Assembly (NCBI GenBank): GCA_037893225.1
Contig: JAZGUH010000752.1
Coordinates: 358,541-422,540 of the forward strand
Direction of reading: 5' to 3'
Source of the DNA: Hippasteria phrygiana
Lineage: Eukaryota; Echinodermata; Asteroidea; Valvatida; Goniasteridae
DNA: 64,000 bases
In this document: piece after piece, positions 12,391-25,172 of the stretch
Numbering within the stretch: the first letter of the stretch is position 1
How the letters are laid out: each line of letters starts with the position of its first letter
Program-made: the position numbers and the translations under genes
The notes under the pieces: model-generated
The model's input: the letters and a program-made list of their open reading frames with translations, nothing else
Databases searched by the model: none
Told to the model about the DNA's origin: nothing

Positions 12391-12479
12391 TTATTAGTAT
12401 GGCATCTGTGCCATTGTGGTTTAAGGGATGCTATTTGTATTTTGAGTTTTTCCAATTCGTTGAATTATATTTCAAATAA

Positions 12480-13390
12480 TTTTGGTGTGCATTTTCTGAT
12501 TTATTTTCCCAGTCTTTTTCTTATGGCATTTTTAATTGTCTTCCTGGCTATGGCACAAGCCCTTTTGTACAGTATAAGGGTTGTTGGGAGACCAGTTTTT
12601 CTAAGGATTTTTAGAGCTTTTTTTCTTATTATCTATGGCCTGTTTCCAATCAACATTTCACCAGGAGGTAGGGGTTTTATGATGATTTGGGTTGGTTTTC
12701 GAAATTGAGCAACTCATGGCTGACTCGAGCTCATTGAGGAAGTTGTTGTAAGTATCATCAAGTGTTAGGTTCAGAGATATTCTGATTGCATCAGGCAACT
12801 TGAAATTGAGTCCAGTCTGCTTTTTATTAGACCATTTAGGTGTATACCATGAAAAGTATTAACTCTTGTACCCTCGCCAGAATTTATACAGACCATATCA
12901 AATTCTGTTTTAATATCGTCAATAATCTTGCCGTTATGATCAAGTTTGAAGCTGCCCCATAGGGGATTATGACTACTTAAGTCTCTACAAATTATACAAG
13001 GTTTTTCAGTTTTATCTATTATAAAAAGCCATCGGCTAAGGTGTTGCATGGGTTATATATTTTGATGATGTTAATTATATTTTTATGAGTATCATAAAGT
13101 TCGCCAATTTGATATTCAATGAGAGTGTCAGAACCCTGTATGTATTTAAAAGCTAGGTCACGTTTAACAAGAAAGGCACAGCCTCCTCCCCCTAGTTCCT
13201 GTTTTCTGTCTGTCGTGACGATAAATGTCATATCCAGGTGGGGTAAAATGTTCCCTTCTTTGAGCCAGGTTTCCTGGATGCATGTCAGATCTGGTTTTTG
13301 TGTCCAGGAATATTAATGATTGATTGAAGATTTAAATTCATCACTATGAGCTGTTTGTGACTGGGCATTCCATTGTAAAATTAATACCAT
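12480..13390 (-). pseudogene. LINE ORF2 remnant, apurinic-type endonuclease domain
   Basis: Reading leftwards from about 13375, the protein gives ILQWNAQS, then KPDLTCIQETWLKEG, then GGGGCAFLVKRDLAF, then SSHNPLWGS, then SRLDSI. This is the exonuclease/endonuclease/phosphatase fold of LINE ORF2, with its N-terminal QWN and QETW motifs. A linker resembling WxNVDWKQAIDNKKK follows near 12640 with stops and frameshifts. No reverse transcriptase is present. It is a dead, truncated non-LTR retrotransposon, and its exact clade cannot be named. Confidence 0.7.
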
Positions 13391-13419
13391 AATGAAAAAT
13401 ATCATGATATAGTTTTCGT

Positions 13420-13735
13420 CAAACAATCCACAAGGGAAACTGACTACGTAAATTTGAATACATTTGAAAATGTTAAAAAGTCGTATCCTCATTGAGTGAT
13501 CCCCACAATGTCGTTTCCCAGGTTGTATCGTAGAATTGGGTGTGATCCCTGGCTATACGGCATTCTTGGTTTATGACTTCTGACTAGCGCCCACCCGAAC
13601 AAAAATACTGACAATTTGGGAGACAGCCAACAAAGGGCAAAATAGCTCATTGGTAGAGCGCCGGTACGGTAACCCGGAGGTCGCAGGTTCGAATCCCGCT
13701 CCTGCCAGTTTCTTTGTTCACTTTGAAAATGATAT
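13420..13735 (+). mobile_element. tRNA-derived SINE-like repeat, copy 1
   Basis: A tRNA-like block at 13638-13709 has an A box (TAGCTCATTGGTAGAGC), a B box (GGTTCGAATCC) and terminal CCA. It follows about 170 bp of body shared with copies at 48133-48362 and 51050-51433. The anticodon loop is poorly formed (the stem carries a mismatch), so this is a SINE-type repeat and not a working tRNA gene. Confidence 0.65.
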
Positions 13736-15157
13736 AGTTTTGTTTGCTTTTCCTTTCGGTGTCTGATGTCTGGTTAGATTATGGGTTTCAACGAGTCTGT
13801 GTTTGTTTAGGTCAAGGGTTTTTTGGCTCTATTTTGGGTTGATTTTCGGCCCGAGTCACCTTTCTTTCTATTGGCACCTGCGGGTGTTCTTTGTTTTCCT
13901 TGCGTGTCTTTGGTCTGTGTTTGGGGGGGGGGGGGGGGGGGGGGTATCAGAGTGTATGGTATGGTATGGTTGATAAGGGCTTTGATTGCCGTGTGTCTTT
14001 CCTCTTTATTCTTAAGATTGTCCCATATTTGTATCGTGCCTGTCAGTATAGTTCAGTTAGATATTGTTCGTTGCATAATTATGCATTGTGTGTGTGTTAA
14101 GTTTGTGTTCCTTTGGTTGTGTTTGTCTGAGTACTTGCGTCTTTGGAGGTTTTACGGGGTTTTGTGGTTGGTGGCATCTTATTTGTGTTGTCCGTTGTAT
14201 CATGGAGGGAGGAACACTCGTTGTGTGCCCGGAAAAGGGTCGTAAGGACGAAACATGGGTCAAAAGGTCAAATTTGGGTTTTTCGGGTAATCGATAGAGT
14301 ATTGAAATATCTTTCAAGGGGTGACGTCATTGTGACGTAATTAACACAATGAAAAGGACGGAAGGGGTTTTGCATTTGGAGTATTGAACTTCAAACAGAC
14401 AGATAGGCTTTTGTTTTCAAGTTTGCCGTCTCGTTCCGCATGAGGCGTTTGACGTCAATTACTCCGTGTTTCTTACATGCATTCAGTATTTCATCATCGG
14501 TTTATGTCGGGTTCTATTCCACTTATAACACCCTTACTTTGGGTTTCTGATTTGGCATATTCTGTTTGTACTGTCCATTGATCTAGTTGATTTATGGTTT
14601 TGAGTTGTCTTGCTTGTGTGGAGTGTGACATATAACTGTTATCCCCCTTGGTAATTCTTGGAAGCATTCTTAATGTAGTCCTTTCCGACATTAATGCAAG
14701 AATGTTTTACAATCCAGGATCAATCTCGGTGACAAAAGCGCGTTACTTTCATCTCGGCAGATTGAAATATTTTCACAGAGTAAAGAGCGAACATTCTTTA
14801 AATACTTTTTGCCATGATGCCATTATGATTCGAGGAATGGGTATAAGTGATTGGTAGCACACTCTTGGTGAAGGAGGGCTCTTACATTCAGTGGCATCAC
14901 TCCCGGTTCATTTTTCACCAAAAATCAATTTAAACAATAAGAACTGCATGGATGTTTGTTGGTGAAGTGCAAGATAATCATCAAGGATACAAGTAGTGAT
15001 TTTTCCATTATCCATACGCAATTTACAGTTTGCATTGCATGCTTATGGCTTTTTGACAATAAGATTGGATTACAGTGTAGTGGGGAGAAGTAACATTAAA
15101 TGAAGTGCCAGGCTAGGGCACATGAGAGCCACTTTGGGCGGCTTTTTCGGGCTGCAT
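13736..15157. other. Intergenic, no gene recognised
   Basis: The stretch contains a G run at 13922-13943 and short chance frames on both strands. None shows a domain or matches another copy. The last part (about 14700-15157) is the sequence ahead of the copy B promoter; the matching part of copy A lies outside the window. Confidence 0.5.
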
Positions 15158-15314
15158 TGTTCATGCGCGTGGTGAAGAAAGCTATTTAAACCTCCATTCG
15201 ACAGAGAAGCGGACCTCTTTGCGCCGTCTTCTTTCGGTGGTACTGCGCCGTGAGCTACTGGTTCAACCAAGCCTCCCGGGCTCGCTAAATTCTCTTTGCG
15301 GTGTGTGCTTAAAG
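15158..15314 (+). promoter_or_regulatory. Proximal promoter and 5' non-coding exon of copy B
   Basis: Nearly identical to 1-157. TATTTAAA is at 15183-15190, and the leader exon ends at a GTAAGA donor (GT at 15315). It would splice to the acceptor at 15743, nine bases before the ATG. Confidence 0.55.
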
Positions 15315-15751
15315 GTAAGACGGGGGCGTGCTTACAGGAGGAGGGAACGCGGTAAAGGCAGTCCCGGATACATTTTGGAAAGATTTTACTTCAATTGAAT
15401 ACCCCCATCAACAAGAGTGGCACAACCTGCTATTTCAAGATTTATGTAGGCAAAATCCGTCATAAGAGGCAAACATTAACATGTACGTAGGCCTATATAA
15501 ACACCGAGTGACCATACACCGTGCCAAGAACATCTTACATGGGAGTTTCTTGTATAGGCCTACTACACGAAAATCGCATAAGTCTGAAATACAGGTTTTT
15601 GCTAAGTGTTCATACAGTTCTGAACATGAATGTTGGGACTATTGGGAAACAATTTACGTAAGATGTGCAATTCCTAAGCTCGTTATGGAAACATGGATTT
15701 GCATCATTTTCTTAAAACGGATTAATCCCGTCTTATCTACTAGGAACAAAC

Positions 15752-18700
15752 ATGTCTGTAAACGCAGACATCATCTTCTACGGGGGTGACATTATCACCA
15801 TGGAGGAACCTGAAGCCAGCCCGCGTAGCGGAGCGGATCCCCCGCCCAAGATCGAAGCTGTAGCCGTCGGCGGGGAAACCATCCTGGCCGTAGGTACCAT
15901 CGACGCCGTCTTCCGCCACGCTGGGCCCCAGACCCAGGTGATCTTTCTGAACCAGCAGACCCTGATGCCGGGCTTCATCGAACCCCACCAGCATGCCATC
16001 CAGTGTGCCCTCATGCGGAGCCAGTACATAAACATCAGTGCGCTTAATTACAGGTAAAAATGTTTAGACAGACGGACCGAAAGCATGCAGTTAATGTCCG
16101 TTACATTGCAGTGTATACATTTGCACTATGGGACGTTTTGCAGTGTACATATATTTAGTTCCATTTTGCACTCTTGGCACGGCAAGCTAAACAAAAGACA
16201 AGCTGTTAATTACATTAACCACAACGCAATTATTTTTACCAGATACCTTCCTGAAGCAAGTAATTGCTCTTCTATCCAAAACCCTAATTATGCATTCTAT
16301 ACCTAAGCTTCCAATGGACATCAAGCTCATGGGAAAAAAACTGATGGGTAAACTGCACAGTATACGCTCGGTTCTGTATGCAAATTATCCCAAACTACCT
16401 GGTGGATTTTCCAATGGGAGGGTTAGGGTTAATGACCACAGGTCAAGAAAGGTATAGTATTGTAATTGGCTGTTTTGGAAACTTTTCCAAAACAGCCCTT
16501 GTTTTCGTTAAGATTTTGTTTTTTTCCTTTTCAGACTTTTGCCCATAGCATTTGTACACGTTTTCTTTCTTACCGGCACTTTGGCTACTTTGGTGCACCC
16601 GATTGCCTTTAAACTTGGCAGACACTTAGACAAACTGCTCAGAATGTGTCCCGAACTTTTTTGTCATGATGACGTCATCACGTGATTTTTTTATGAATTT
16701 TTGAATTTTGAAAATCGTAACATTCTTTTCAATATATCTAGCGAACAAAACAAGATATTTTCAAAATTCTTTTTGTTATAGCTTTGGTAGGTCTCAAAGA
16801 TATGCCCTAAAAGGGAAAAAAATGTGTGACGTCATGATGACGTCATCCAAAATGTGCTTTTTTAAAAACACATCAGGATAGGTCCGATCGTCATGAAAAG
16901 TAGTGGGTAGGTAGATACTGTCACTAGCATGCAAAATCTGAAATGATGTCATGATGACGTCATCGTCAATTTTGTTTATGATTTTTATTTTAATCACAAT
17001 TTTACACACAAACAAAACAGCCCTGTGTTTGTCCACAAACACTGTACCAGATGTCTAGTTTTCCTATTGTTTTTATTCTTCCAGGTGCTACAATGACATC
17101 CACACCGTGATGGTGAACAGAATGAGTGAGTTAGCCGCCAACCCGGACAACAAAGACTGGGGCATCTTCTTCGGCTGGGACCCAGAGCTCATATCTGACC
17201 TACCGACACTGAGCGCTGATTTTCTGGACGCCAACTTCTCCTCAACCATCCCTATTGTTGTAGTTGGCCAGAGCGGTCACGTCGCCTGGGCCAACCATCC
17301 AGCTCTTAAGGCACCAGAGCCAGAAGTATGCATTAATTTAATGAAGTCAAATTTCTTTGCTACTCGTCCTTTGAATGATTTAGCCATATTGGAACAAAGC
17401 AATATTACCCATGCAAAACATTTCTTTCACGTCATATACTATGTGGGCCTATTAGACCGTGCAAATAGCCAATCGGGCACTTGGGGATTTTCCACTTGCC
17501 AAATATCTTACAATGGGGAAAACAGTGTCTGCAACTGGACTTTAAAAAATCTCATTAGAAATAATTGGGTTAATTCTTCTGTACCTAATATACGGAATTT
17601 ATATGAAACGCTCAGGAAGTAGTCTAGAAATGAAAATGTCGGTTTACTTTTCCCCCCTATGAGGCACTACATAGGAATTGCTATAAATGGTGAAGTCTTT
17701 TATTTTTTTGTCCCTAAAATGGTGCGCCCGTCCCCCCCCCCCCCCCCACCACCAACACCGAACACCTCTTACAAAGTGGACCCTATAGTTGGACCTGTTA
17801 GCGAGTAGGGTAAGAGTGGCGTCATCTTGATGCCCATTTTATGATTTTGTAGCTTTAGTCATCGAAATTTCTATCACTGTTCTGGATTACCATGCCCCTG
17901 CGGATTTGACACTAATTGGAAATGTCTTCTTATAGATTGGCCAGAATTTCCAAAGTCCACCTGGAGGTACAGTGGTACTGAACGCTGACGGCTTGCCCAC
18001 TGGACAGCTGTTCGAGGAGCCAGCAATCATGCTGGTTATGGGAAAGGCACCTCTGCCCAGCGAGGAGGCAATGGTGGAGTCCTTCCACCAGCAGTGGATA
18101 GCATATGCCTCGGCCGGACTGACTACAGTCACCGACCTGGCCTATATGCCCACCCCGGACCTGGACGAGGTGTTAAAGAAGACGGCTGATGCTCCAGACT
18201 TTCCGATCCGTCTTGGTGAAAAATCTTTTTGCTTGGGGTATTGTTGCATAGTAGGCATGGTTAGAAAGTACAATGGAATCCAGTTAATTTGTTTTCAACC
18301 TTGTCTCGTAACCATTATCTGAATGCTTGTTTCATTGTTATAAAATAATGTGATTTATATTTTATTTACTTTCAAAAATTAGTCATGCATTATGACACGT
18401 TGTTTAGAAGCAACTGTTGGAGCGCAGCATACCAAAATCATTCCGATATAAGCCCAAAGTTTACTGTCTAATGGTGCCAGCCTAGATGCAATCTTGTGAT
18501 GAGCTGTAATGTTCATGAGCATATACTATAGTCCCAGTGTAGTTGCACATTCAAACATTGGTGAGCTGCTTTTGTTTAGTGGCAAAGCATCAACTTTTCC
18601 AATGCTTGCATAATGTTCGAATCTTAAACGGGTTATTTAAATTGATGGATATCTTGTAACCCTTTTTTTGGACAGACTTATTTTTATTCAGTTTGCATTA

Positions 18701-20612
18701 AAGTAGCAATACATTTCACACGGGCGTAAAAAGTGGTAATTGATAATTATCTGGGTCCTATATGCTGCTTTTTTTTCCTGCGTAGGTCTGTACAAAATGA
18801 CTCATGCCGTAAAAGATGCACACGGGAACAATAAATCGGTCCCGGTTATCCAGGCGAGATGCTGCACCCAGCTTGGGCGCATTCGAGCTCGGAAGACGGA
18901 GACCACCACTGCAGGAGTTGGCAACTACAGCTCCAAGCTGTGGGAGGTGGGTCTGAAGCTGGTGGCAGATGGCTCCCCGCACTGTGGCACCGCTGCTATC
19001 CGCGAGCCGTACATGTTCACCCCACTGACCAAGACTCTGGGCTTTCCCAAAGCACCCGGGTACGGCATCTTGAACATGGAGGACGATGCCCTCTTCGACA
19101 CTGTCAAGAGACACCACATTGAGGGGAAGCAATTGGCAATCCACTGCCATGGAGAGAGGAGTTCTGAACAGGTCCTGAAAGTTTATGAGCAGGTAAGCAA
19201 TCGGTGCTTAAAAATAGTACCAAAGGACCAGAAATCTCCAATCCTTCCCCTGTGGAAAATAGTAGTGTAAAATGTCGAGTACAATCTCGGCATTTCCAGA
19301 GGAAATACAAATGCCAGTTGCCTTCTTGAAATATGGTGGACATTAGGTTTGGATAAACAATTTTTTATATTACATTAATTAAAGGTTAACCCAAACAATG
19401 ACATCCTTTTGTACAATTTCATGACTATAAATTGAAATTGCACTGTCTAGTATTTCCATAATCGCCGTTTATTGCCAAGGATTGTGCAATAAAATAAGAT
19501 TCCCCATTTCAAAATGGAATCCAGGTCATGGCCCAAATTCCTAACAAGGACAACCGTCACCGCATGGAGCATCTTGGCTTGATGACAGTGGATCAGATCC
19601 AGCGTGCAGGGAAGCTCAACCTGGCACTCTCGTTCTTTGTGGACCATCTTCGCTTCTACGCCAAGGTCTACAAGACGGACATATTTGGTGATCGAGTTAA
19701 CCGTTGGACCCCAATCACTGAAGCGACCAAGAGTGGCATAACTTGGACCATCCACCAGGTACGAGAAATGAATTTCGTTACAAGTAACATATGCTGGATT
19801 TGTTGTGGGAGGTGGGACTAAGTATCCAAATATTTAATATTAAAAAAATTGATTCTGCACTTTCCTCTCAGGTGTGCGCCTGTATTACCTTATTTAAACT
19901 ACAACTTGGGGGGCATCTAAAACCCATGTTCATTTTCCAGCATTTTCATGCAGAGAATGAAAACCATTCCGTTTTTTGTTCTTAAAGGAAACGTGCAATG
20001 CAGCAATGTATCGCCAATCGCTACAAACCAGAAGATGTTGGTTAATTACATGTATGTGCAATAGCCGACGCCCTTTTTAGATCAGAATTTAATTGGATTT
20101 AAATATTTCAACTACGCACCCTTTCTATTATCACAAAAAATTTCAGTAGACGGCTAAACATAGCGAGAAAAGACATGAATCTCGCATGTTGTGGTGTATC
20201 CTTTTTACCTAAAAGGAACTAATTTTTCCTTTTCCCAAAGGACCATCCTACCTTCCCTGGAGAGGCCAACCCTTTCGCCAACATCAAGACAGCCGTCACC
20301 CGCTGCAGCAGAGATGACCATAACACTCCCTACGGCCCAGAGTATCGTGTCTCGGTGCACGAGGCCCTCAAGGCCTACACCGTCAACGCGGCCTGGCAGC
20401 TCCACCTGGACCAGAAGGTGGGTAGCATCAAGGTTGGCAAGAAGGCCGACCTTGTGGTGCTCTCTGAGAATCCCTACGACGTGAATCCAGTGGACATGGA
20501 AAGGATCAAGGCCATCGAAACCTTCATAGATGGCCGTCGTAACAACCTGGCCAATATGAAGACCATACCTACGGTTAACGTGAAGGTCCTGGACCGCCCT
20601 ACCAAGCAATAG
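15752..20612 (+). CDS. Amidohydrolase (YtcJ / Amidohydro_3 family), copy B, six coding exons
   Basis: Coding exons are 15752-16053, 17085-17325, 17936-18215, 18786-19192, 19525-19758 and 20241-20612. They have the same sizes and phases as in copy A and give 611 residues. All proposed metal and active-site motifs (HQH 79-81, IHCHG, RMEH, HQDHP) are kept. Substitutions against A are scattered and mild, for example Trp to Leu in ADGLPTG, Thr to Ile in AAIREP, and DHNTPYG for DPNTPYG. Intron 2 is enlarged by a Helitron-like insertion. The gene is intact as read. Expression and substrate are unknown. Confidence 0.88.
16466..17058 (+). mobile_element. Helitron-like non-autonomous insertion in intron 2 of copy B
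   Basis: Copies A and D have continuous intron sequence here, so the insertion of about 593 bp is delimited by empty sites. The host reads ...attgtaa|ttttcctattg, an A/T junction. The 3' end is CTAG, preceded 12 nt upstream by a perfect 8-bp hairpin (gtgtttgt-cc-acaaacac); both are Helitron terminal features. The 5' side has a perfect 14-bp hairpin (ggctgttttggaaa, loop ct), more like the Helentron/HINE group; a canonical 5' TC is absent. Several TGACGTCA palindromes lie inside. No Rep/helicase is encoded. Confidence 0.6.
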
Positions 20613-20735
20613 AAATCTACTGCCAAATAGGCCTAAAGTAAACAAATGGAATCGCTTTCCCTTCATCCCTTAGACTGTTTGGTATTAAAGTTCAGAATGG
20701 TCTTGTAGCTTATCTGCACATTTAAAACTGCATAC

Positions 20736-20741
20736 AATAAA
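20736..20741 (+). promoter_or_regulatory. Poly(A) signal of copy B
   Basis: AATAAA lies 124 nt after the stop, as in copy A. Confidence 0.6.
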
Positions 20742-21130
20742 TAACACCATTCCTGTATACGTTTTTTAGGCCTATTCAGGTCTATTCCCTCTCAAAAAGC
20801 ATGATTTGATTCTTTAAAAGTTGGCATAAAAGCCACATTTTCAAATTTATCTGGAACAAGTCGTTTCTCGTCCTATTAAATTTAATCTTGCACAGAATGT
20901 GATCAGCATATTGTTGATTGGAGTATTCATAAGATATTTTGGTTTACATTTAAATTTACTAGATTTATTTCAAAATAAATTTCTATTAATTAAACTTAGA
21001 ACCGACTGCAAATTTATTAAAGTTCTGATTGAAAAACTAATAGTAATTAGACTGAATTTAACGAGTGACATTCTGAAAGTAGGAGATTGGACAATAAAGT
21101 GTTCTTGCAAAGTATGAAAAAAGCATTTAC

Positions 21131-21229
21131 CTTTACTCCAGTTTGGTATTTTTGTTGTCTTGCTGTTGCATAGCCTTTAATGAAGTTGGCAGTGAATGGC
21201 AAACCAATAAAATTAGTGCGCACGCTCGT
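21131..21229 (-). other. Exon-like open segment on the opposite strand, 3' flank of copy B
   Basis: This is the homologue of 5390-5488: 33 open codons ending at the same GTAAATG donor. The position of the ATG reads ACG here, but the frame stays open upstream (QTKRPT). The middle reads IKGYATARQQKY because compensating one-base indels shift and restore the frame. Confidence 0.3.
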
Positions 21230-21290
21230 TGTGGGCCGTTTCGTTTGCGCGTCCCCCCACTTTTGAATTCTCCAAAGTCCATTACCCAAA

Positions 21291-21377
21291 ACGTTTAGCT
21301 TTTTTGACGCAACACGTTTAGCATTTAAACACTTGGGTGTTTAAATGCTAAACGTGTTGCGTCAAAAAGCTAAACGT
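21291..21377. repeat. Long near-perfect hairpin at the edge of the copy B duplicon
   Basis: Two arms of about 41 nt (acgtttagcttttttgacgc... and its complement ...gcgtcaaaaagctaaacgt) enclose a 4-nt ttgg loop, with one base of bulge. It starts exactly where similarity to the copy A flank stops (ttacccaaaa). The word ctaaacgt recurs to about 21410. Confidence 0.75.
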
Positions 21378-21434
21378 TAAATCTAAACGTGCCGTGGGCT
21401 AAACGTGTAAAAAAAAAAATGACCGACACAAACA

Positions 21435-21449
21435 GGGGGGGGGGGGGGG
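21435..21449. repeat. Poly-G tract
   Basis: An uninterrupted run of about 15 G, 60 bp right of the hairpin. Confidence 0.8.
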
Positions 21450-24297
21450 TGTCCCTCTACCCCATATCGTGCATCATGGGACCTAATATTCATCAGAAAT
21501 CGTCAGAATATTTTGGTCTGTAATGCACACGTGGCTTACTCGCACTGGTCTTTTTAGTGCCAGCATGTCCGGGGCGCGTCACGCGTCCGGGTAGCCACGC
21601 GCGCCTTGACTAAAGACAGTACTGGCCTATTTTTAGACTGTCGACTGATCTGCAGGGTTTGTTAACCTGACTAAACATCAACAATGGCTGAAAGTTTTAA
21701 GCTTTTGCGAAGTCTTTTGAAAAAACCACGAACAGAAACAGACTTCGATAAATGCATCATATGCCAAGAGGAAAGCAATGAAAGTTTCAACAATCTTACT
21801 GAAGCCAGTTTCAAAACATCAACTGTTACAGAGGTTCGACAAGACTTGACTGCTTATCGTTTACGGACAGAGATTGAATCCAAGGAAGATTTCCTGAGGA
21901 AGAAACCAAAATGGCATCGTTCCTGCCGTGGCAAATGGACAACCAGAACCAATATTCTAAATATTCTAAACACTAGTTCGACATCAGCTTCATCTATATC
22001 AACTTGACAATCGGTGCCATATTTTGACATGAAACAGATGTGTGTAATATGCGCAAGAGAACGCATGGTAGATAAAAGAAAGCATGAGAAACTGAGACGA
22101 GTAGAAAATGGCTCGGTACAGCAACTGATCTACACACGATCTGTTGATTCTGATGATCACCTACTATTGCTACGCATACAGGGTGCAGAGAGAGGAAAGC
22201 CCATTGATATGATTTCAGCAAAAGTATTAGGTACCACAAGCATTGCTATGATACTCTGAGACTGCGCCGAGATAAGATGGAACATCAGGGTCCTTATGAG
22301 ACAGCTTTCAATGCCTTGCTGTGTGATGTTACGGAGCCCCTTCATACTGGCAAGGTGTTCTTTGCATCAACTTTGAAACAGATGTATTAAACCCATTTGT
22401 CAAATGTTGGCCTCAATACGGAATCGGTGGCTCAGTACTGTACATCTAGTCTAAAAGGAAAGACTCCAAAATCACTTTGGCTCAAGTGTTCTTTTTGTTC
22501 CCCAAGGAGGACAGCAATCCGACTTGGTCTGCTCTGCTGAAATGTCTGTTGTAGAACTTGTTCAAGCTTTGAGAGCTCTAAGGAAAGATGTTGATGAAAA
22601 CTACCTTCGCATTGATGCCGGGTCAGAAGATGAGAAAAATGACAGTAGAATCATCCTTGATGAGCAACATGCCGTTGAAGCCAAAAATTCTTTTCAGGTT
22701 GCACAAAAGATCAGGTCTGATTTGAAAGATGTACAAACACGCATGAAGGAAGATGTGCCACAATCACGGAACGTCACATATGATAGAGCCTCGTCAATGG
22801 TGCCCTCAAGCCTGTACAATATCCTTGCGTATACTGTCTGAAAATACAGCATTTGATAAAATAGATGAACAAGGCAGAGTTCTCCTGAATGAAGATGACC
22901 CCAGTATGAATTCGCAAATGAGTACTCATGAGAAGGTTTTGAATATGGCCAAGATATTCTCTTCACAGCAACAGGTATGCTAACTCCACAACATGTTGGT
23001 TTGGTTGTCTACATGTACCATAAGACCAGTTTACACAGTTCGCCATTGATAACCTTGACTACTTATAGAATCAACATTTGATAGATCAAGTATGCATATA
23101 ACAAGCATGGGGATGTACCAGCCATCGTCACAAGACACAGTACAAAAAGAATCATTTGGTGCAATTCCTGCATACATTGGCAGGGAAACAAGTCTCCGTG
23201 GTAGCAAGGCGAGCAACTTCGATCTGAAGACAGTCACCAGAGTCCGTACATTAAAACGCAGGATGCACTCTGGCAACGAGCTTCACATCGACTCGTTGCT
23301 ACAGAAGGTTTCTTCTGAAATGCATCATGTTGGACCATGATGCGACTATGTCCGACAAAGCTTCTTGAAGTTGATGTGGATTGCCCAGGGCGGAAGGTGT
23401 TCAACGCAACTATATCCAAAAAATATACTTGCAGTGACTTCAGTCGGTTATTGTCCATTTCTGCACAAGCCACCTACCAATCCTGCTGTTGTGAAAGAAG
23501 CTCTGCAGATCTGTATAAAGTCAAGCCATTACTTAGGAATGGAACACACAAAAGTCACTCAGGATGAGGCTTTTTACGAAATCAGTTATACTCTGCGACT
23601 TCAGGAACAGATTTCCCAATGTAATATTGCGGCTTGGTGGATTCCATCTCCTCATGAATTACTTGGGTGCTGTTGGAAAGCTGATGGGTGGAACCGGATT
23701 GAAAGAGTTATTTGTCGAAGGAAAGTTGTTGATGGAAGGCACAGCATATAAAGTCCTTTCTGGAAAAGGATACCAAGCAAATGCACACATCATGAGGGTA
23801 TACGGGGCACTGAACATTGTTTGGTGGTCTGCATTTGAGGAATGGTGTGTCTGCAATAGTGTGTGTGGATTTAGATGGTCTTAGTGAAGTAAGAGACTTG
23901 ATGTATAAAGTGAAAGATGTCCTCAGAGATGGAAGAGATTAAACCTATGATATCGTAAAGCAGTTAGACCATGAAGCCAGTGGTGTTCAGGAGCTGAAAG
24001 GCAGATTTGACAAAAGTAGGCAGGAGTTTTTGACGCACCAGTTGTGGTTAAATTACTTAGATATGGTGGATGCTGCATTGTTGTTTATCCATGCTGAAAG
24101 AGATGGTGTTTGGACGGAGCATTTATCAAGTACAGCAAGCATGCTAGAAGTCATTGCAGCTGCAGATCATTGCAAGTATATTAAAGCTGTTGTTGCTTAC
24201 TTGGAGGAGATGCAAATGTTACCACATACTGCACCCGAAGTTCACGCGCAGTTCGAGAATGGTCACTTCACAGTAAAACGGTCGACAGGAAAGTTCA

Positions 24298-24349
24298 ATA
24301 GTATTTGGACAGATATGGCACTATAGTGCCATATCTGTCCAAATACTAT
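24298..24349. repeat. 52-bp perfect palindrome inside the HEEADTR pseudogene
   Basis: The 26-nt left half, ending ...atggcacta, is followed directly by its exact complement, tagtgccat.... The duplication ends the reading frame after ...SIWTDMAL. It looks like a templated inverted duplication. Confidence 0.85.
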
Positions 24350-24936
24350 AGAATGCTCACAAAATTGTGATGCAAAGGGCAGAAGTGGACAGGCGGGGCT
24401 AAAGGGGGGTGACGATGAAAGAATACACTCAGAATAAGTGGTTTACGACTCTTCCTTTTACTGCAGGCATTTCTTCTTCTGTAAAGTTTATGGTTCACCT
24501 GGATGACGATGATATCTCACACCATGAAGCTAACGCTGCAGTAAAGAGGAGAGAAATATCGTCGAGAGAAAATCTGGTGAAGGTGTTTACTCAAGGTGAC
24601 ATGATCGATCCATTTAGTTACACTGGCACCAGGGATATGCTTAACATAGCAGATGGTCAAGTTGGAACCATGGACGTTTCAAGAGATATTCTTGGTGCTC
24701 GACAGCGTGGCCGCCAGTCGCTGCAGGACTACATCTCATCAGGAAAAACAAGAAAACTTCAACTGCCAACATTTGATGTCCTAAATAGAAGCAAAAAGGC
24801 GAGGGAGAAGAAAAACAAGCAGGAGATGACTGATGAGATGGCCATACTTAAACGACTTGTCATTGAGACAGAACGAGGCTCTGTCAGTACCCCACTTAAG
24901 ACTTGCTGACACATGAGCTGCATACTTATCCTCCTT

Positions 24937-25172
24937 CTATAGAGGAATCCCACAACGACGAGTTTAGCGCCAATCTGCGCACTTCCGCGTTTGAAAACGA
25001 GGATCTCAATGTCAAACAACTTAATGCTAATCGTGCGCCTGCGCTGCCTTTTATGGCCTGATTAATTCATGCATCAATGAATGTGATGAAAAGCGTTGTT
25101 TTGTTTGCCACTGACATTCTCGCTTTCAACCCGGAAGTGCGCAGAAGGGGCTAATGTGAAATTCCTCTATAG
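24937..25172. mobile_element. Small TIR element (MITE), about 236 bp, with TATA target duplication
   Basis: The ends are TATA-GAGGAATCCCAC and GTGAAATTCCTC-TATA. Further inverted similarity follows inside (ctgcgcacttccg against the complement near 25130). Removing the element with one TATA restores the reading frame of the surrounding pseudogene (TCT ATA GCA GAA). Confidence 0.7.

Noticed and set aside
13638..13709. A genuine tRNA-Thr gene
   Set aside because: The block recurs three times embedded in the same longer repeat, and the anticodon stem has a mismatch.
13823..14245. 140-codon plus-strand frame with a poly-Gly run
   Set aside because: It is driven by a G homopolymer, has skewed hydrophobic composition from T-rich DNA, no domain and no second copy.
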